A stretch of DNA of 43,545 nt from an uncultured Eubacteriales bacterium (GTDB taxonomy: Bacteria; Bacillota; Clostridia; Oscillospirales; CAG-382), in NCBI GenBank assembly GCA_900546385.1, contig URCT01000005.1, positions 1 through 43,545 of the forward strand, in the 5' to 3' direction. Each line of letters starts with the position of its first letter. Positions within the stretch are counted from its first letter, which is position 1. The position numbers and the translations under genes are program-made. Under the pieces are notes generated by a model. The model had not been told where the DNA came from. It searched no databases and worked only from the letters and a program-made list of their open reading frames with translations. Below are positions 8,251 to 15,964 of the stretch, in pieces.

Positions 8251-9732
8251 ATGAAGAAACTCTGGAGTTCTGTTTTTGCCGCATTTCTTTTGGTACTGCT
8301 TTTTACCTCCTGTGAGAGAGCGAAACCCCATCGAAATCTTACATACAGCATATCCGGCGATGAAGTAACGATAACCGGTTGTGATACTTCCGCGACATCT
8401 GTCACGATTCCGGAAACAATTGACGGGTATCCGGTGACAAGCATTGGCATATGTGCCTTTTCCGGTTGTACCAACCTTACAAGCATTACCCTACCCGACA
8501 GCATGACAAACATTGGTTTGTTTGCTTTTGAGGATTGCACAAACCTTTCTTCTGTCAACATTTCAGACCTTGACGCATGGTGCAGAATTGATTTTGGTAA
8601 TAGCAAGGCTACTCCGCTTTGCTGCGGAGCTGCGTTGTATGTAAATGGAGTGGAACCAACGGAGATCATTTTTCCAGATGGAATGACCTCTATCAAAGCT
8701 GATACGTTTTATAACTTAAAAAGCCTGAAAGCCATTACCATACCAGACGGTGTGACAAGCATTGGAAGTACCGCTTTTTCCGGTTGTACCGGGCTTACAA
8801 GCATAACCTTACCAGATAGCATGAAGAGGATTGGCATGTCTGCTTTTGAGAATTGCACAAGCCTTTCTTCTGTTAACATTTCAGACCTTGACGCATGGTG
8901 CGGAATTGATTTTTTTGGTTCCTATGATACTCCGCTTTGCTATGGAGCTGCGTTGTATGTAAACGGAGAGGAACCGATGGAGGTAATTCTTCCGGATGGA
9001 ACGACCTCTATCAAGAATTATACGTTTTGCAACCTGAAAAGCCTGAAAAGCATCACCATACCGGATAGCGTGATAAGTATTGGTCAGTACGCCTTTGAGA
9101 ATTGCACTGGCCTTACGAACGTTACCATAGGCAATGGCGTGACGAGCATTGGTGATTATGCTTTTTCCGGCTGCACCGGTCTTACGGACATCACCATCCC
9201 GGACAGTGTGGCAAGCATTGGCGTGATGGCCTTTGACAATTGTACCAGCCTTTCGAGCGTCACTCTCGGAAACAATGTGACAAGCATTGACGAGTGTGCC
9301 TTTTCCAGCTGCGAAAACCTTACCGGCATCACCATACCGAGCAGTGTGACAAATATTGGCTGGAATGCCTTTAAGAGCGTATCTTCTGTTTACATCTACG
9401 ATCTTTCGGCTTGGTGTAAGATGAGTTTGGGGTCAAGTCCTTTTAGCGATTTTTCCCTTTATTTGAATGGCGTCCCCGTTGAACAGCTGATTCTGCCAAG
9501 CGGTATTTCCACAATATCTGCCCATACTTTTGCGAACACTTCCGGAATCAAAAACGTTGTGATTCCGAAGGATGTAAAACTTATTTCTCAATATGCGTTT
9601 CATGGCTGCAACAGCATAGAAGAAATCTACTACACCGGCACAGCCGACGAATGGGAACGAGTATGTATTGCCGACCATAACGGCTCTCTTTCCACCGCCA
9701 CGGTGTACACCGACTGTGATTCCGGACGCTAA
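8251..9732 (+). CDS. BspA-type leucine-rich-repeat lipoprotein
   Basis: This is a 493-residue surface protein. The first 20 residues are a lipoprotein signal with lipobox FTSC (Cys21). The rest is a run of LRR_5/BspA-type repeats of about 23 residues, with the pattern LTSITLPDSxTxIGxxAFxxC. Two larger units, each with a Trp-Cys insert (ISDLDAWC) and the phrase GAALYVNG, are near copies 318 bp apart (8563 and 8881). Such proteins mediate adhesion or protein binding at the cell surface in gut bacteria. Start ATG 8251 follows AGGGAGG at 8236-8242; no co-transcribed neighbour is evident. Confidence 0.92.
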   Translation: MKKLWSSVFAAFLLVLLFTSCERAKPHRNLTYSISGDEVTITGCDTSATSVTIPETIDGYPVTSIGICAFSGCTNLTSITLPDSMTNIGLFAFEDCTNLSSVNISDLDAWCRIDFGNSKATPLCCGAALYVNGVEPTEIIFPDGMTSIKADTFYNLKSLKAITIPDGVTSIGSTAFSGCTGLTSITLPDSMKRIGMSAFENCTSLSSVNISDLDAWCGIDFFGSYDTPLCYGAALYVNGEEPMEVILPDGTTSIKNYTFCNLKSLKSITIPDSVISIGQYAFENCTGLTNVTIGNGVTSIGDYAFSGCTGLTDITIPDSVASIGVMAFDNCTSLSSVTLGNNVTSIDECAFSSCENLTGITIPSSVTNIGWNAFKSVSSVYIYDLSAWCKMSLGSSPFSDFSLYLNGVPVEQLILPSGISTISAHTFANTSGIKNVVIPKDVKLISQYAFHGCNSIEEIYYTGTADEWERVCIADHNGSLSTATVYTDCDSGR

Positions 9733-9923
9733 GAAAATCACTTTTTTTGCCAATATGACAGACGTGGTTTTCTCACTTTCAGACGGCAGAATCGCCAAAA
9801 TCAAAGCGTTTGCGCTAAGCGATTTGCGCACCTTCTCGGTGCTTTGCCCGAGCGCGGAATGGAGCTCTGACGGACAATAAACCGGATATTTGACAGCGTT
9901 TGAAGCTTTGTCCGTAAAATCAC

Positions 9924-9964
9924 GCCAAGCCGCACAGACATTTTCTTTGTTTGTGCGGCTTGGC
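9924..9964. repeat. 13-bp perfect inverted repeat
   Basis: GCCAAGCCGCACA (9924-9936) and TGTGCGGCTTGGC (9952-9964) can form a strong hairpin with a 15-nt loop. There is no T-run after it. The right arm abuts the start of the ABC-exporter remnant. The interval 9733-9923 holds no gene I can support. Confidence 0.6.
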
Positions 9965-9974
9965 TGCGTCTGGG

Positions 9975-10151
9975 GGAAAAACCGCTGTCTTAATTTCTCA
10001 CCGTTTATCCAACATGAGATTCTGCTCCAAGATTCTGGTGCTTGATGAGGGAACAATCGCCGAGCAGGGTTCGCATGAAGAGCTGTTAGCCATGCACGGT
10101 CTTTATGCCCGGTTATTTGAGCTTCAGGCGAGCCGCTATCAAGAAGCTTGA
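9975..10151 (+). pseudogene. ABC exporter ATPase, C-terminal remnant
   Basis: About 59 residues match the end of an ABC exporter nucleotide-binding domain: GKTAVLISHRLSN contains the switch His, followed by KILVLDEGTIAEQGSHEELL and YARLFELQASRYQ. Walker A, signature and Walker B are missing, and no start or ribosome binding site fits. It is the 3' tip of a deleted multidrug-exporter-like gene. Confidence 0.75.
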
Positions 10152-10263
10152 CTTTGCACTGACGGCCGAAGACATGAGCCGCCTGCGTGCGCTTGACAAA
10201 GCGATACCGATGATCGGCAATCCCGAAAAGCCGGAACTTGTGGAAATGGCGATGAAATGGTGA
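10147..10263 (+). pseudogene. Aldo/keto reductase, C-terminal remnant
   Basis: In the next frame, joined to the ABC remnant at 10147, the sequence reads DFALTAEDMSRLRALDKA, then IGNPEKPELVEMAMKW and a stop. This is the characteristic C-terminal end of bacterial aldo/keto reductases (AKR superfamily). Only 38 residues remain, with no catalytic part, so it is a relic. Confidence 0.65.
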
Positions 10264-10288
10264 GAGGTTCATAACACCAAACACAATT

Positions 10289-10336
10289 GAGAGCGCAGCC
10301 TTCGGTTTATCCGAGGACTGCGCTCCAGTTTTTTGG
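10289..10336 (+). terminator. Rho-independent terminator, repeated type A
   Basis: The stem GAGCGCAG/CTGCGCTC is extended by an inner CCTTCGG/CCGAGG pairing and followed by TTTTTT. A close relative with compensating base changes lies at 16456-16505. Confidence 0.75.
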
Positions 10337-10399
10337 TATTGGTTTTGGGGTGTCCGTGCGTTTTGAGTGGAATATGTTCGCGGTTGGAGAAGTGTGTAC

Positions 10400-11227
10400 T
10401 TATAAGGCGGCGCGTCTATGCAAATTTTGCTCGAAAGGCTTTTGAAATTCCGCAGGATTCTTATCGCCTTTTCCGGCTATACCGTTTTCATCGCTCATGC
10501 GCTCAAGAAGTTTGGCGGTGGCTGCAGCCTCACCGTTTATGAAAAGCGTATAGGTTTCATTCTGCACAAGTGCATCTGATGAAAAAACAACGCCTTTTGC
10601 ATCCTTGTCCGCCGTGACGGTTTCTAAAACGGTTCCGTCCGATGTTGCAATGCTTATGGTATCGCCTTTTGAAATTTCAATCGTCGTTTCCTTGAATGTT
10701 TCATCGCCCGGCTTTTCGGGCGGTTCTCTGTCGGGTGCCTCTCCAAAATTGCTCTCACCATCCGGCTTTTCCGGCGGCTCTCTGTCAGGAGCCTCTCCAA
10801 AATTGCTCTCACCATCCGGCTTTTCCGGCGGCTCTCTGTCGGGTGCCTCTCCAAAATTGCTTTCACCGTCCGGTTTTTCGTGCGGTTCTCTGTCCGGTGT
10901 CTCTCCAAAATCGCTCTCACCGTTGGGCTTTTCGGGCGGCTCACCGTCGGGCATTCCATATTTCATTTCTCTGCCGCCGTGCATACCGAAAGAAATGCAC
11001 TTAACCGAAGCCTTGTCGGTATCTTCGCTTGTATCGGAAGAACCGATGAAAATACAATCGTCCTTAAACGTTTTTTCTTCCGCACGGGCGGTCATTCCCG
11101 GTCTTTCGACAGTGCCGGCCGCATCCGACTCGCTTTCGGCGAAAATGGCTGTCGGCAGGATCAGCTGTGCGGACAGTGCCAAAGCCGATACCATAGTGAG
11201 TGTTATTTTGAAGTTTTTTCGTTTCAT
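10400..11227 (-). CDS. Secreted proline/glutamate-rich repeat protein
   Basis: The 275-residue protein has a signal peptide (MKRKNFKITLTMVSALALSA, cleavage probably after AIFA, residue 30). A short region follows, then four to five tandem 18-residue repeats of the type GESNFGEAPDREPPEKPD, forming an extended acidic stalk. The C-terminal part (KGDTISIATSDGTVLETV, then GVVFSSDALVQNETYTLFI) resembles the tail of secreted carbohydrate-binding (DUF4353-like) proteins, one of which lies at 12691. It may be a shrunken paralogue of that family. The start has ACCTTTC-complementary AAAGGTAATG upstream. Its promoter carries the same direct repeats as the 12691 gene. Function unknown. Confidence 0.75.
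   Translation of the reverse strand: MKRKNFKITLTMVSALALSAQLILPTAIFAESESDAAGTVERPGMTARAEEKTFKDDCIFIGSSDTSEDTDKASVKCISFGMHGGREMKYGMPDGEPPEKPNGESDFGETPDREPHEKPDGESNFGEAPDREPPEKPDGESNFGEAPDREPPEKPDGESNFGEAPDREPPEKPGDETFKETTIEISKGDTISIATSDGTVLETVTADKDAKGVVFSSDALVQNETYTLFINGEAAATAKLLERMSDENGIAGKGDKNPAEFQKPFEQNLHRRAAL
10705..10955 (-). repeat. 54-bp in-frame tandem repeats
   Basis: Between four and five nearly identical 54-bp units encode the 18-residue Pro/Glu-rich repeat of the secreted protein. Two central units differ by only a few bases. Copy number is likely to vary between strains. Confidence 0.85.
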
Positions 11228-11271
11228 AAGTCTTCATTACCTTTCAAGATTTTTCCCTTTCGGTAATTCTA

Positions 11272-11301
11272 ATTATACAAATACTTCTGAAAAATTCTGA
11301 A
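11272..11301 (-). promoter_or_regulatory. Promoter with OmpR-type direct repeats
   Basis: On the minus strand two TTCAGAA units 10 bp apart (within 11284-11301) are followed, after a 6-nt gap, by TATAAT (11272-11277). The -35 region is replaced by the second repeat. The same layout precedes the 12691 gene. Direct repeats one helical turn apart over the -35 region are typical of activation by OmpR/PhoB-type response regulators; such a regulator gene lies at 12081-12506. Confidence 0.65.
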
Positions 11302-11322
11302 AGAAACAAAAAAATCCAAATT

Positions 11323-12183
11323 TTATTTTTGCAGCGTGACCGTAAAGGTTGTCCCATCTTTTTCGTTGCTGGACACGTCGATTTTTCCATTCATCAGTTC
11401 CGTAAGATTTTTCACAATGGCAAGTCCGAGTCCGTGGCTTCCGTCAGCGTGACGGGATTTGTCAGCACGATAAAACCGTTCAAATACATGAGAAATATCC
11501 TCTTTTGAAATAACGCTGGATTGGTTCTGAACGGAAAAAGAAACAGTCTTTTTGCTTTGATGCAGCGAAACACAAATACTGCCGCCCTCCGTTTCATATT
11601 TGATGGCATTGTCAATAAGCGATGTTACAATGCGTTTTACATAGTCCGCATTGCCCTTTATGATAATGTTCGGTTGTATTTCTGTCCTATAATCGATATT
11701 TTTTTCGTATGCAACCGATTCCATGACAAGTGCGTTTTTTTCTGCAATATCGGAAATATTGACATCTTCTTTTTGGATCTCGGTTTTCGTTTCGCTTTCG
11801 GATAAAACCAACATTTGCTCAATGAGTTCTTTCATATTGCTTGCCGCTTGTTTGGTGAAGTCGATCCATTTTGACATTTCGGAAACGGTGCAGGCTTGAT
11901 TTCTGCTCAGAATGTCGGCATTTGAAAGAATCACCGTCAAAGGGGTTTTCAAATCGTGAGATGCGTCTGTTATAAATTGCTTTTCCCGTGCGATGGCATC
12001 TTCAAGCGGTTTTGCGGCACGGTTTGCAAGCTTTTTGCTGATAAAATAGAATATAAGCATGGCCAAAAAGAAGATAAACATCAGCACCGCAAAAAGTTCA
12101 AGCATGGAAAATAAGATAAAATTTCCGCTTGCAATCGAAATTTTAAGCTCGTTCGGCGTGTAAGCGCACCGACACGCGCCCAA
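11323..12183 (-). CDS. Sensor histidine kinase, N-terminally truncated
   Basis: The kinase core is complete: one membrane segment (FAVLMFIFFLAMLIFYFI), HisKA motif ASHDLKTPLTV with the phospho-accepting His, N-box SLIDNAIKYE, and G-box DGSHGLGLAIVKNL. The usual first membrane helix and extracellular sensor domain are missing. The 5' end overlaps the response-regulator frame, showing that a deletion removed the kinase N-terminus together with the regulator C-terminus. The ATG closest to the membrane segment (MLELFAVLMF, about 12105) would be the practical start, if the gene is expressed at all. OmpR-linked EnvZ-like type. Confidence 0.75.
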   Translation of the reverse strand: MGACRCAYTPNELKISIASGNFILFSMLELFAVLMFIFFLAMLIFYFISKKLANRAAKPLEDAIAREKQFITDASHDLKTPLTVILSNADILSRNQACTVSEMSKWIDFTKQAASNMKELIEQMLVLSESETKTEIQKEDVNISDIAEKNALVMESVAYEKNIDYRTEIQPNIIIKGNADYVKRIVTSLIDNAIKYETEGGSICVSLHQSKKTVSFSVQNQSSVISKEDISHVFERFYRADKSRHADGSHGLGLAIVKNLTELMNGKIDVSSNEKDGTTFTVTLQK

Positions 12184-12506
12184 AGCTCATCGGCATCAAA
12201 CGGTTTTGTCATATAATCATCCGCGCCGCTGTTTAGGCCGAGAACCTTGTCGGGAATGGTATTTTTCGCCGTAAGCATAAGTATGGGCGTGTTATTTCCC
12301 TTAGCACGAACTCTTTTAAGAATTTCTGTTCCGTCAATACGCGGCAGCATAATATCCAATATGATCAGGTCATATTTGGCTTCTTCTATGTAATAGAGCG
12401 CGTCTTCGCCATCGTAGACAGCGTCTGTGTAAAATCCTGCATCTTCCAGTATTTTACACACGGCGTCGGAAATCATTTTTTCATCTTCAACGATAAGGAT
12501 TTTCAT
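12081..12506 (-). CDS. Response regulator receiver domain, OmpR type, DNA-binding domain lost
   Basis: Residues 1-118 form an intact receiver domain: acidic pocket VEDE, phospho-acceptor Asp in LIILDIMLPRIDG, switch LTAK and KPFDADELWARVGALTRR, which normally leads into the winged-helix output domain. Instead the frame runs into 23 residues of kinase DNA read out of frame and stops. The output domain was lost in the deletion that also truncated the kinase. Start ATG 12506 follows GAGGTG. If translated, the protein could at most act as a phosphate sink. Confidence 0.8.
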   Translation of the reverse strand: MKILIVEDEKMISDAVCKILEDAGFYTDAVYDGEDALYYIEEAKYDLIILDIMLPRIDGTEILKRVRAKGNNTPILMLTAKNTIPDKVLGLNSGADDYMTKPFDADELWARVGALTRRTSLKFRLQAEILSYFPCLNFLRC

Positions 12507-12595
12507 TTTTTAACACCTCGTTCACTCAATATGATAACACAAATTTGTTTTGTTTTCTATACCATAACACACGGAACTTAAAAAAAACTGAAAGA

Positions 12596-12628
12596 TTTTC
12601 AGAACTTTTTCAGAACTGTATGTATAAT
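12596..12628 (+). promoter_or_regulatory. Promoter with OmpR-type direct repeats
   Basis: Two TTCAGAAC units start 11 bp apart at 12598 and 12609. Six nucleotides after the second is TATAAT (12623-12628). No good -35 hexamer is present, which suggests an activator-dependent promoter. An inverted CTGAAAG half-site precedes the pair. The architecture matches the promoter at 11272-11301. Confidence 0.65.
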
Positions 12629-12690
12629 AAAAGGCGTAAAACAAAGTTGAACAAATTAGCAGGCTTAAAAAAGAAAGGAAGTTGAATGGT

Positions 12691-13599
12691 ATGAAAAGAA
12701 CTTTGAGAAAAATCACTGCTTTCATGTCAGCGGCGGCAATGATGGCGCAGCTATCCTTTACGGGAGTGGTTTTTGCGGAGGATTCATCGCAAAATGCAAC
12801 GAAATTTGTGTTTAGCGATGATGAAATCACCGTAACTGTCGGAGATTACAGCGGATACAAAATTTCCGGCACGGCACTCACAATCAATGCTTCGGGTACG
12901 TATGAGGTGTCGGGCTCCTGCACGGACGGCAGCATTAAGGTTAAGAAAGGTACAGAAGGTGTAAACATAATTCTGGACGGACTGACGCTTGCATCTTCGG
13001 ACACCGCACCGCTTTGTTTTAATAAAAGCAGTGAAGTAACGCTTACAGCAAACGAAAACACTGTCAATACTTTTTATGATACGGAAAAGAACAACGATGA
13101 TACTTATGCCGATAACGAAAACGCTGAAAATGCCGTTATAAAATGCAAAGACGGTTCCGATGTTAGGATAAACGGCAGCGGAACAATCAATATTACCGCC
13201 AACGGCAAAAACGGCATTAAATCCGGTGCGGCAACGGAAGAGGAGGGCGATGCCTTTCTTACCATCGATGGCGTAACGCTGAATATTACCGCGCCGGTCA
13301 ATGATGCCATCAATGCCGAAAACTTACTGACGGTTAAAAGCGGAACACTGAATATCTCTGCGGCGGACGACGCACTTCATTCCGATTATAAGTTGGTAAT
13401 CGGTACCAAGGACAATACAAGCGAACCGCGTATAAACATCCGCTCGTGCTATGAAGGGCTGGAAGGTGCAAATGTAGAAATCTATTCGGGCGATATTGAA
13501 ATACATTCCGAAGATGACGGTATCAATGCGGCAAATCCCGATTTATTGATACTTTATGATATCATAAATACGCCAAAGCTTCAACTGCTCCAATGTTAA
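12691..13599 (+). pseudogene. Secreted carbohydrate-binding (DUF4353-like) protein, 3' truncated
   Basis: The signal peptide (about residues 1-28, ending VVFAE) is followed by beta-helical repeats of the type GTYEVSGSCTDGSIKV, KGTEGVNIILDGLTLASSD and DGVTLNITAPVNDAINAENL. These are characteristic of the DUF4353/carbohydrate-binding family, whose members usually exceed 500 residues. Here homology stops at DDGINAANPD and the frame ends 17 codons later, so the C-terminal half is gone. Start ATG 12691 is preceded by AAAGGAAG. The tail type missing here is present in the paralogue at 10400. Confidence 0.75.
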
Positions 13600-13684
13600 T
13601 TATCCAAAACGGCAGAGCCATGCGTATCCCACAATCAGCCGATACACCGTCAGCGGCACAGACCAAACGGCAACGACTAACCGC

Positions 13685-13917
13685 CATACAAGGACGATTC
13701 CGCCTATGACCGCGCCAAGGATTATCTGAAATGTGCGCTGGGCTACGGCTGCGGGCTGCTTGTGATTCTCTCCGCGGTCGTGATTGTTTTTTCAGGACAG
13801 CTTTCCGGACTGTTTATTAAAAGCGATGATGTTGCGGTGAGTGTGGTTGCGGCCATCACAGGGACTGCACGCGCAAAAAAAGCAAAAAATGATAAGGAAT
13901 TTGCTCTTAACGATTGA
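13685..13917 (+). pseudogene. MATE efflux protein fragment
   Basis: An open frame without a start codon reads DRAKDYLKCALGYGCGLLVI, then a hydrophobic helix and GQLSGLFIKSDDVAV. This is the loop-helix-loop pattern of MATE transporters (usual length about 450 residues). Only some 50 residues remain; the last 18 residues before the stop look unrelated. Interval 13600-13684 is unassigned. Confidence 0.6.
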
Positions 13918-13942
13918 CATTTTCATTGCTCTGAAGTATAAT
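13914..13942 (+). promoter_or_regulatory. Promoter of the TetR gene
   Basis: Consensus TTGACA (13914-13919) and TATAAT (13937-13942) have a 17-bp spacer. The -10 lies within the left arm of an inverted repeat. Confidence 0.8.
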
Positions 13943-13984
13943 GTTTAATGTATATCAATGATTATATATCGTGCATTATACTTC
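13933..13984. promoter_or_regulatory. 11-bp inverted repeat over the TetR promoter
   Basis: GAAGTATAATG (13933-13943) and its exact reverse complement CATTATACTTC (13974-13984) are 30 bp apart. The left arm covers the -10 box and the right arm lies just before the ribosome binding site. It could be a split operator for autoregulation or a leader hairpin. Confidence 0.55.
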
Positions 13985-14004
13985 AACAGGAAAGGATGCA
14001 AGCT

Positions 14005-14631
14005 ATGGCTCCGAAGAATAAGTTTACGAAAGAAGAAATGGTGGAAGCAGCTCTGCAGGTCGTGCGGTCACAAGGAATCGATTGCCTGACTGCAAAAACG
14101 ATGGCTGACGAGCTTGGTACTTCCACGCAGCCGATTTTCACTGCATTTGGCTCGATGGATGCCGTCAAGCAGGAAGTCTATGCAGCCGCGGTGCGCGTGT
14201 ATGATGGTTATGTGGCCGCTGGGCTGAAAGAAAAAATTCCGTTCTTTGGCGTCGGGATGCACTATATTCGGTTTGCAAGGGAAGAACCGGCGCTTTACCG
14301 TTTTCTGTTTTTGACGCGGGCGCAGGATCAGATTTACAGTGCTATGAAGTCCATGCGGCATTTGCAGGAGCTTGTTCGGCCAACGCTGGTGAATATTTAC
14401 CGCATTACTGCCGAAGAAGCAGAGCTTTATTTCCGCGATTTATGGTTTGTCGTGTATAGCCTGTCCACCCTGATCGTAACCGGCGACTGCCCCTATTCCG
14501 ACCGGGAGATTGGACAGATTCTGACGGGAGTCAGTATCAGCATTTGCAAATCCATCAAGGAAATCCCCGGCTTTGCGGCCGGCACCTTTGACCGTGATGC
14601 CGCATTCCGAGCACTGCTCCAAAGGGATTAG
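14005..14631 (+). CDS. TetR family transcriptional regulator
   Basis: The 208-residue protein begins with a TetR DNA-binding domain (residues 1-50: FTKEEMVEAALQVVRSQGID, then MADELGTSTQPIFTAFGS). A helical ligand-binding domain follows with the common GMHYIRFAREEPALYRFLFL stretch. Start ATG 14005 lies 9 nt after AGGAAAGG; an ATG at 13996 is too close to it. The strong promoter with a large inverted repeat suggests autoregulation. The downstream genes up to 16405 are co-oriented, so it may control them; the ligand is unknown. Confidence 0.9.
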   Translation: MAPKNKFTKEEMVEAALQVVRSQGIDCLTAKTMADELGTSTQPIFTAFGSMDAVKQEVYAAAVRVYDGYVAAGLKEKIPFFGVGMHYIRFAREEPALYRFLFLTRAQDQIYSAMKSMRHLQELVRPTLVNIYRITAEEAELYFRDLWFVVYSLSTLIVTGDCPYSDREIGQILTGVSISICKSIKEIPGFAAGTFDRDAAFRALLQRD

Positions 14632-14694
14632 ACAAGCTGCAATCCGATAAAATCGAGTCGTACTGCGCATTTCATTTTCAAGGAGAAAATCTGT

Positions 14695-15144
14695 ATGAAT
14701 CAACTCATCGCCTGCTGTGGGCTGGACTGTGAAACCTGCGACGCCAGAATTGCAACGCTCACAAACAACAACGCTTTGCGTGAAAAAACCGCCGCATTGT
14801 GGACAAAACTCAACGGGGTAGCGATTGCCCCGGAGATGATTCACTGCACCGGCTGTCGGATCGACGGCGTAAAAACGCCTTTTTGTGACAGCCTCTGTAT
14901 CGTCCGTAACTGCGTTCGGGAGAAAGGCTTGGATACCTGTGCGGACTGTGAGCAGATGGAGAAGTGCCAAACTTTGGGGCGCATCACCGTCAACAATCCG
15001 CTGGCACTGGAAAACCTCAAGCAACTGCGCCGGTCAAAGCAAGCCGACGAAGAAGCGGCTGCGGATTCCCGAACAGCAAACGCAACTTTGAACCGGCGGT
15101 ACGGCAGTTTGAGTTGTTGTTCCCGGGCAACCATACGATCATGA
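14695..15144 (+). CDS. DUF3795 cysteine-rich protein, C-terminus altered
   Basis: The protein opens with CCGLDCETCDARIAT and continues with further Cys motifs (CTGCRIDG, CIVRNCVREKGLDTCADC, EKC), the pattern of DUF3795 proteins, which probably bind metal or an iron-sulfur centre. The family usually ends soon after the NNPLALENLK stretch. Here about 40 more residues, rich in Arg and Ser, are read out of frame relative to a second fragment, so the true end was probably lost. The ribosome binding site AAGGAG is 8 nt before ATG 14695. Function unknown. Confidence 0.75.
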   Translation: MNQLIACCGLDCETCDARIATLTNNNALREKTAALWTKLNGVAIAPEMIHCTGCRIDGVKTPFCDSLCIVRNCVREKGLDTCADCEQMEKCQTLGRITVNNPLALENLKQLRRSKQADEEAAADSRTANATLNRRYGSLSCCSRATIRS

Positions 15145-15334
15145 CCGTACCGGAAAGCCCCATGTTCAATGCGCCGGAGGCTGCCATTGTGACCGTCCCT
15201 CGCTTGGAATTGGTTCGGAAGCCGGACGGCAGTATGCAGAAACCGGCGAAATTGACATGGCACTTTTAGCGGAGATCGGTTCTCCCATGATTCCGGAAGA
15301 AACCTATGCAAAAATCGTCAATGGAAATGTTTAA
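15070..15334 (+). pseudogene. Frameshifted fragment of an unrecognised protein
   Basis: Two consecutive frames carry protein-like sequence: FEPAVRQFELLFPGNH, TVPESPMFNAPEAAIVTVPR and LELVRKPDGS in one; then EIDMALLAEIGSPMIPEETY and AKIVNGNV plus stop in another, joined near 15236. There is no start codon or ribosome binding site. It appears to be the end of a gene fused to the DUF3795 gene by deletion. I do not recognise the family. Confidence 0.45.
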
Positions 15335-15352
15335 TTTATAGGAGAATTTGAA

Positions 15353-15946
15353 ATGAAAAATATTGTTATTTATGTTCATGGAAAAGGCGGCTCAGCGGAG
15401 GAAGCCGAGCATTACAGAAAGCTGTTCCCGGAAGCGGAAGTCATCGGTTTCGATTACCGCGCAACGGCTCCGTGGGAAGCAAAAGAGGAATTCCCGCAAT
15501 TTTTCGCAGAACAGCGGAAACGCTGTGACAATCTCACACTGGTGGCAAACAGCATCGGCGCGTTTTTCTCTATGTCTTCACTGGATGAAGCGCTGATCGA
15601 CAGGGCTTATTTGATCTCTCCTGTGATAGACATGGAAAAGCTGATCGGCAATATGATGATGTGGGCAGGCGTGACCGAAGAAGAGCTTGCAGAAAAGAAA
15701 GAAATTCCTACAGAGTTCGGCGAAACGCTGTCCTGGAACTATCTCACCTATGTGCGGGAGCATCCGGTTTCGTGGCATATCCCCACCCGCATTTTGTACG
15801 GAGAGCATGACAAGCTAACTTCACCCGAAACCATCTCAGCCTTTGCCAAACGGATCGGCGCAGAGCTGACCGTCATGCCGAATGGTGAGCATTGGTTCCA
15901 TACAGAGGAACAGATGCAGTTTTTGGATGGGTGGATCACCGGATGA
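15353..15946 (+). CDS. Alpha/beta hydrolase (small serine hydrolase)
   Basis: The 197-residue protein has the core features of a small alpha/beta hydrolase: an oxyanion strand VIYVHGKGG near the start, nucleophile elbow ANSIGA with Ser67, acid Asp153 in LYGEHDKLTSP and His180 in MPNGEHWFH. The elbow is a variant of GxSxG. There is no signal peptide, so it is cytoplasmic. AGGAGA precedes ATG 15353. It lies 18 nt before the next gene, with which it is probably co-transcribed. The substrate, probably a small ester or thioester, cannot be told. Confidence 0.85.
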   Translation: MKNIVIYVHGKGGSAEEAEHYRKLFPEAEVIGFDYRATAPWEAKEEFPQFFAEQRKRCDNLTLVANSIGAFFSMSSLDEALIDRAYLISPVIDMEKLIGNMMMWAGVTEEELAEKKEIPTEFGETLSWNYLTYVREHPVSWHIPTRILYGEHDKLTSPETISAFAKRIGAELTVMPNGEHWFHTEEQMQFLDGWITG

Positions 15947-15964
15947 TAAGAAAAGGACTAAACT

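Noticed and set aside
8031..8696. A 222-codon open extension upstream of the helicase start
   Set aside because: It has no helicase similarity, covers the promoter of the divergent lipoprotein gene, and a ribosome binding site fits only ATG 8030.
9433..10284. A 283-codon minus-strand open frame over the lipoprotein end and fragments
   Set aside because: It overlaps a clear LRR gene end and two recognisable plus-strand gene remnants and has no domain of its own.
10705..10955. CRISPR-like regular repeats
   Set aside because: The 54-bp units are contiguous, in frame and encode a protein repeat; there are no spacers.
12522..12830. Minus-strand open frame over the divergent promoter region
   Set aside because: It runs through two promoters and the signal-peptide region of the plus-strand gene.
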